The notes under the pieces were generated by a model. That model did not search any database and was not told the DNA's origin. It saw nothing but the letters and a program-made list of their open reading frames with translations. The position numbers were made by a program, and so were the translations under genes. A DNA stretch of 5,858 nucleotides from an uncultured Dysosmobacter sp. (lineage in GTDB: Bacteria; Bacillota; Clostridia; Oscillospirales; Oscillospiraceae): contig CAKTSC010000106.1 of assembly GCA_934597465.1 (NCBI GenBank), positions 1-5,858 on the forward strand, in the 5' to 3' direction. Positions 4,856 to 5,858 of the stretch are shown piece after piece; position 1 is the stretch's first letter; each line of letters begins with the position of its first letter.

Positions 4856-5858
4856 TTACCCCTCGTCCTCCCCCTCTGTGGGGATAGGCGGCTCGCCAGG
4901 ATCAGCGGCGGGGGCGCCGCCCATCTTCATCTCCTGCCACTGCTCCTTGGTGATGAGCAGGGGCCTGGGCTTGGAACCCTCGAAGGGCCCCACGATGCCC
5001 CGCTCCTCCATCTGATCCACCAGGCGGGCGGCCCGGGAGTAGCCCAGCTTCAGCCGCCGCTGCAGCATGGAGACGGAAGCCTGGCCCAGCTCCAGCACCA
5101 CGTCCACCGCGGCGGGGAAGAGCTCGTCGGCCTCGCCGGAGTCCTCCTCCTGGGCGGCGGGGGCGGCGGACTTGCCGCCCTTGTCCTTGTCCTGGAGGGT
5201 CTCTTCAATCTTGCGCATGACCTCGTCGGAGTAGTCCGCCTCGCCGGTGGACTTCACGTAGTCCACCACCCGCTCGATCTCCTCCGGGGAGATGAAGCAG
5301 CCCTGGACGCGGATGGGCTTGCCGATGCCCAGGGGAGCATAGAGCATGTCGCCCTTGCCGATGAGCTTCTCCGCGCCGGAGTTGTCCAGGATGATGCGGG
5401 ACTCCAGGGAGGAGGCCACCGCGAAGGCGATGCGGCTGGGGATGTTGGCCTTCATGAGGCCGGTGATGACATCGGAGGAAGGACGCTGGGTGGCGATGAC
5501 CAGGTGGACACCGGCGGCGCGGCCCATCTGGGCCACCCGGCAGATGGATTCCTCCACCTCCTTGGCGGCCACCAGCATGAGGTCTGCCAGCTCGTCGATG
5601 ACCACCACGACGCTGGGCAGGTGCTCCAGCTCGTCCGTGGTCTTGGCGAGAGCGTTGTAGCCCGTGAGATCCTTCACGTTGTGCTCCGAGAAGGTCTTGT
5701 AGCGCTTCATCATCTCGAACACCGCCCACTGCAGGGCGCCGGCGGCCTTCTTGGGATCCGTCACCACCGGGATCAGCAGGTGAGGGATGCCGTTGTAGGG
5801 TGCCAGCTCCACCATCTTGGGATCCACCATGATGAAGCGGACGTCCTCCGGAGAGGAC
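4856..5858 (-). CDS. ftsK: DNA translocase FtsK/SpoIIIE, C-terminal 333 residues (N-terminus cut by window edge)
   Basis: Hexameric ATP-driven DNA pump that clears chromosomal DNA from the closing septum, or moves it into the forespore if this is the SpoIIIE paralogue. The frame is open to the right edge; the ATG at 5830 is internal, since the nine codons before it (SSPEDVRFI) continue family sequence. Numbering from that ATG: IMVDPKMVEL leading into YNGIPHLLIPVVTDPKKAAGAL (12-33), the Walker B segment VVVVIDELADLM (74-85), the strand LVIATQRPSSDVITG (110-124) and the gamma winged-helix domain (about 236-298, with LQRRLKLGYSRAARLVDQME) that reads polar DNA motifs. The Walker A loop and the membrane segments lie beyond the window. 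A charged Lys/Ala/Glu-rich linker (about 212-236) separates motor and gamma domain, and an acidic Pro-rich tail (about 305-324) follows. FtsK, SpoIIIE and SftA cannot be told apart from this part. Confidence 0.97.
   Translation of the reverse strand, partial: SSPEDVRFIMVDPKMVELAPYNGIPHLLIPVVTDPKKAAGALQWAVFEMMKRYKTFSEHNVKDLTGYNALAKTTDELEHLPSVVVVIDELADLMLVAAKEVEESICRVAQMGRAAGVHLVIATQRPSSDVITGLMKANIPSRIAFAVASSLESRIILDNSGAEKLIGKGDMLYAPLGIGKPIRVQGCFISPEEIERVVDYVKSTGEADYSDEVMRKIEETLQDKDKGGKSAAPAAQEEDSGEADELFPAAVDVVLELGQASVSMLQRRLKLGYSRAARLVDQMEERGIVGPFEGSKPRPLLITKEQWQEMKMGGAPAADPGEPPIPTEGEDEG

Noticed and set aside
1..5858. tRNA/rRNA genes, CRISPR arrays, insertion sequences, attachment sites, phage genes
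   Set aside because: None seen on reading both strands: no regularly spaced repeats, transposase motifs or cloverleaf sequences. The window is core-genome in character.

Overview
The window is a stretch of chromosome from a high-GC member of the Clostridia, most likely an Oscillospiraceae-type gut bacterium (inference, no database search). The signs are a Firmicute-style T-box leader, strong AGGAGG ribosome binding sites 8 bases before nearly every start, sigma-A type promoters lying in AT-richer gaps, and very GC-rich codon use. All seven supported genes are on the minus strand, so transcription runs right to left. The genes at both ends are cut by the window edge.

In order of transcription: (1) 5858-4856 is the C-terminal part of an FtsK/SpoIIIE DNA translocase, followed by a 12-bp stem-loop. 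(2) A sigma-A promoter at 4769-4797 starts a T-box leader of about 250 nt that ends in an intrinsic terminator at 4509-4544. Its structure points to an alanine GCC specifier. It controls a PLP aminotransferase (4491-3292), then a small Dabb-family protein whose start overlaps the aminotransferase stop (ATGA), and probably a membrane-anchored protein of unknown function (2935-2393). The unit ends in a 15-bp GC-rich hairpin at 2352-2385. (3) After a 287-bp gap, a second sigma-A promoter (2165-2194) drives the purine operon purE-purC-purF, which continues beyond the left edge.

PurE and PurC carry out consecutive steps of de novo IMP synthesis, from carboxyaminoimidazole ribonucleotide formation to SAICAR. 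PurF is the committed first step of the pathway. The T-box operon is best read as an amino-acid-responsive transamination unit that makes alanine or a related amino acid when its tRNA is uncharged. The roles of its two downstream genes are unknown.

Most of the window is ordinary core genome. The parts most worth a second look are the T-box with its variant specifier loop, the uncharacterised partners in its operon, the missing purK together with motif changes in PurE, and the short hairpin-bearing purE leader that has no riboswitch.
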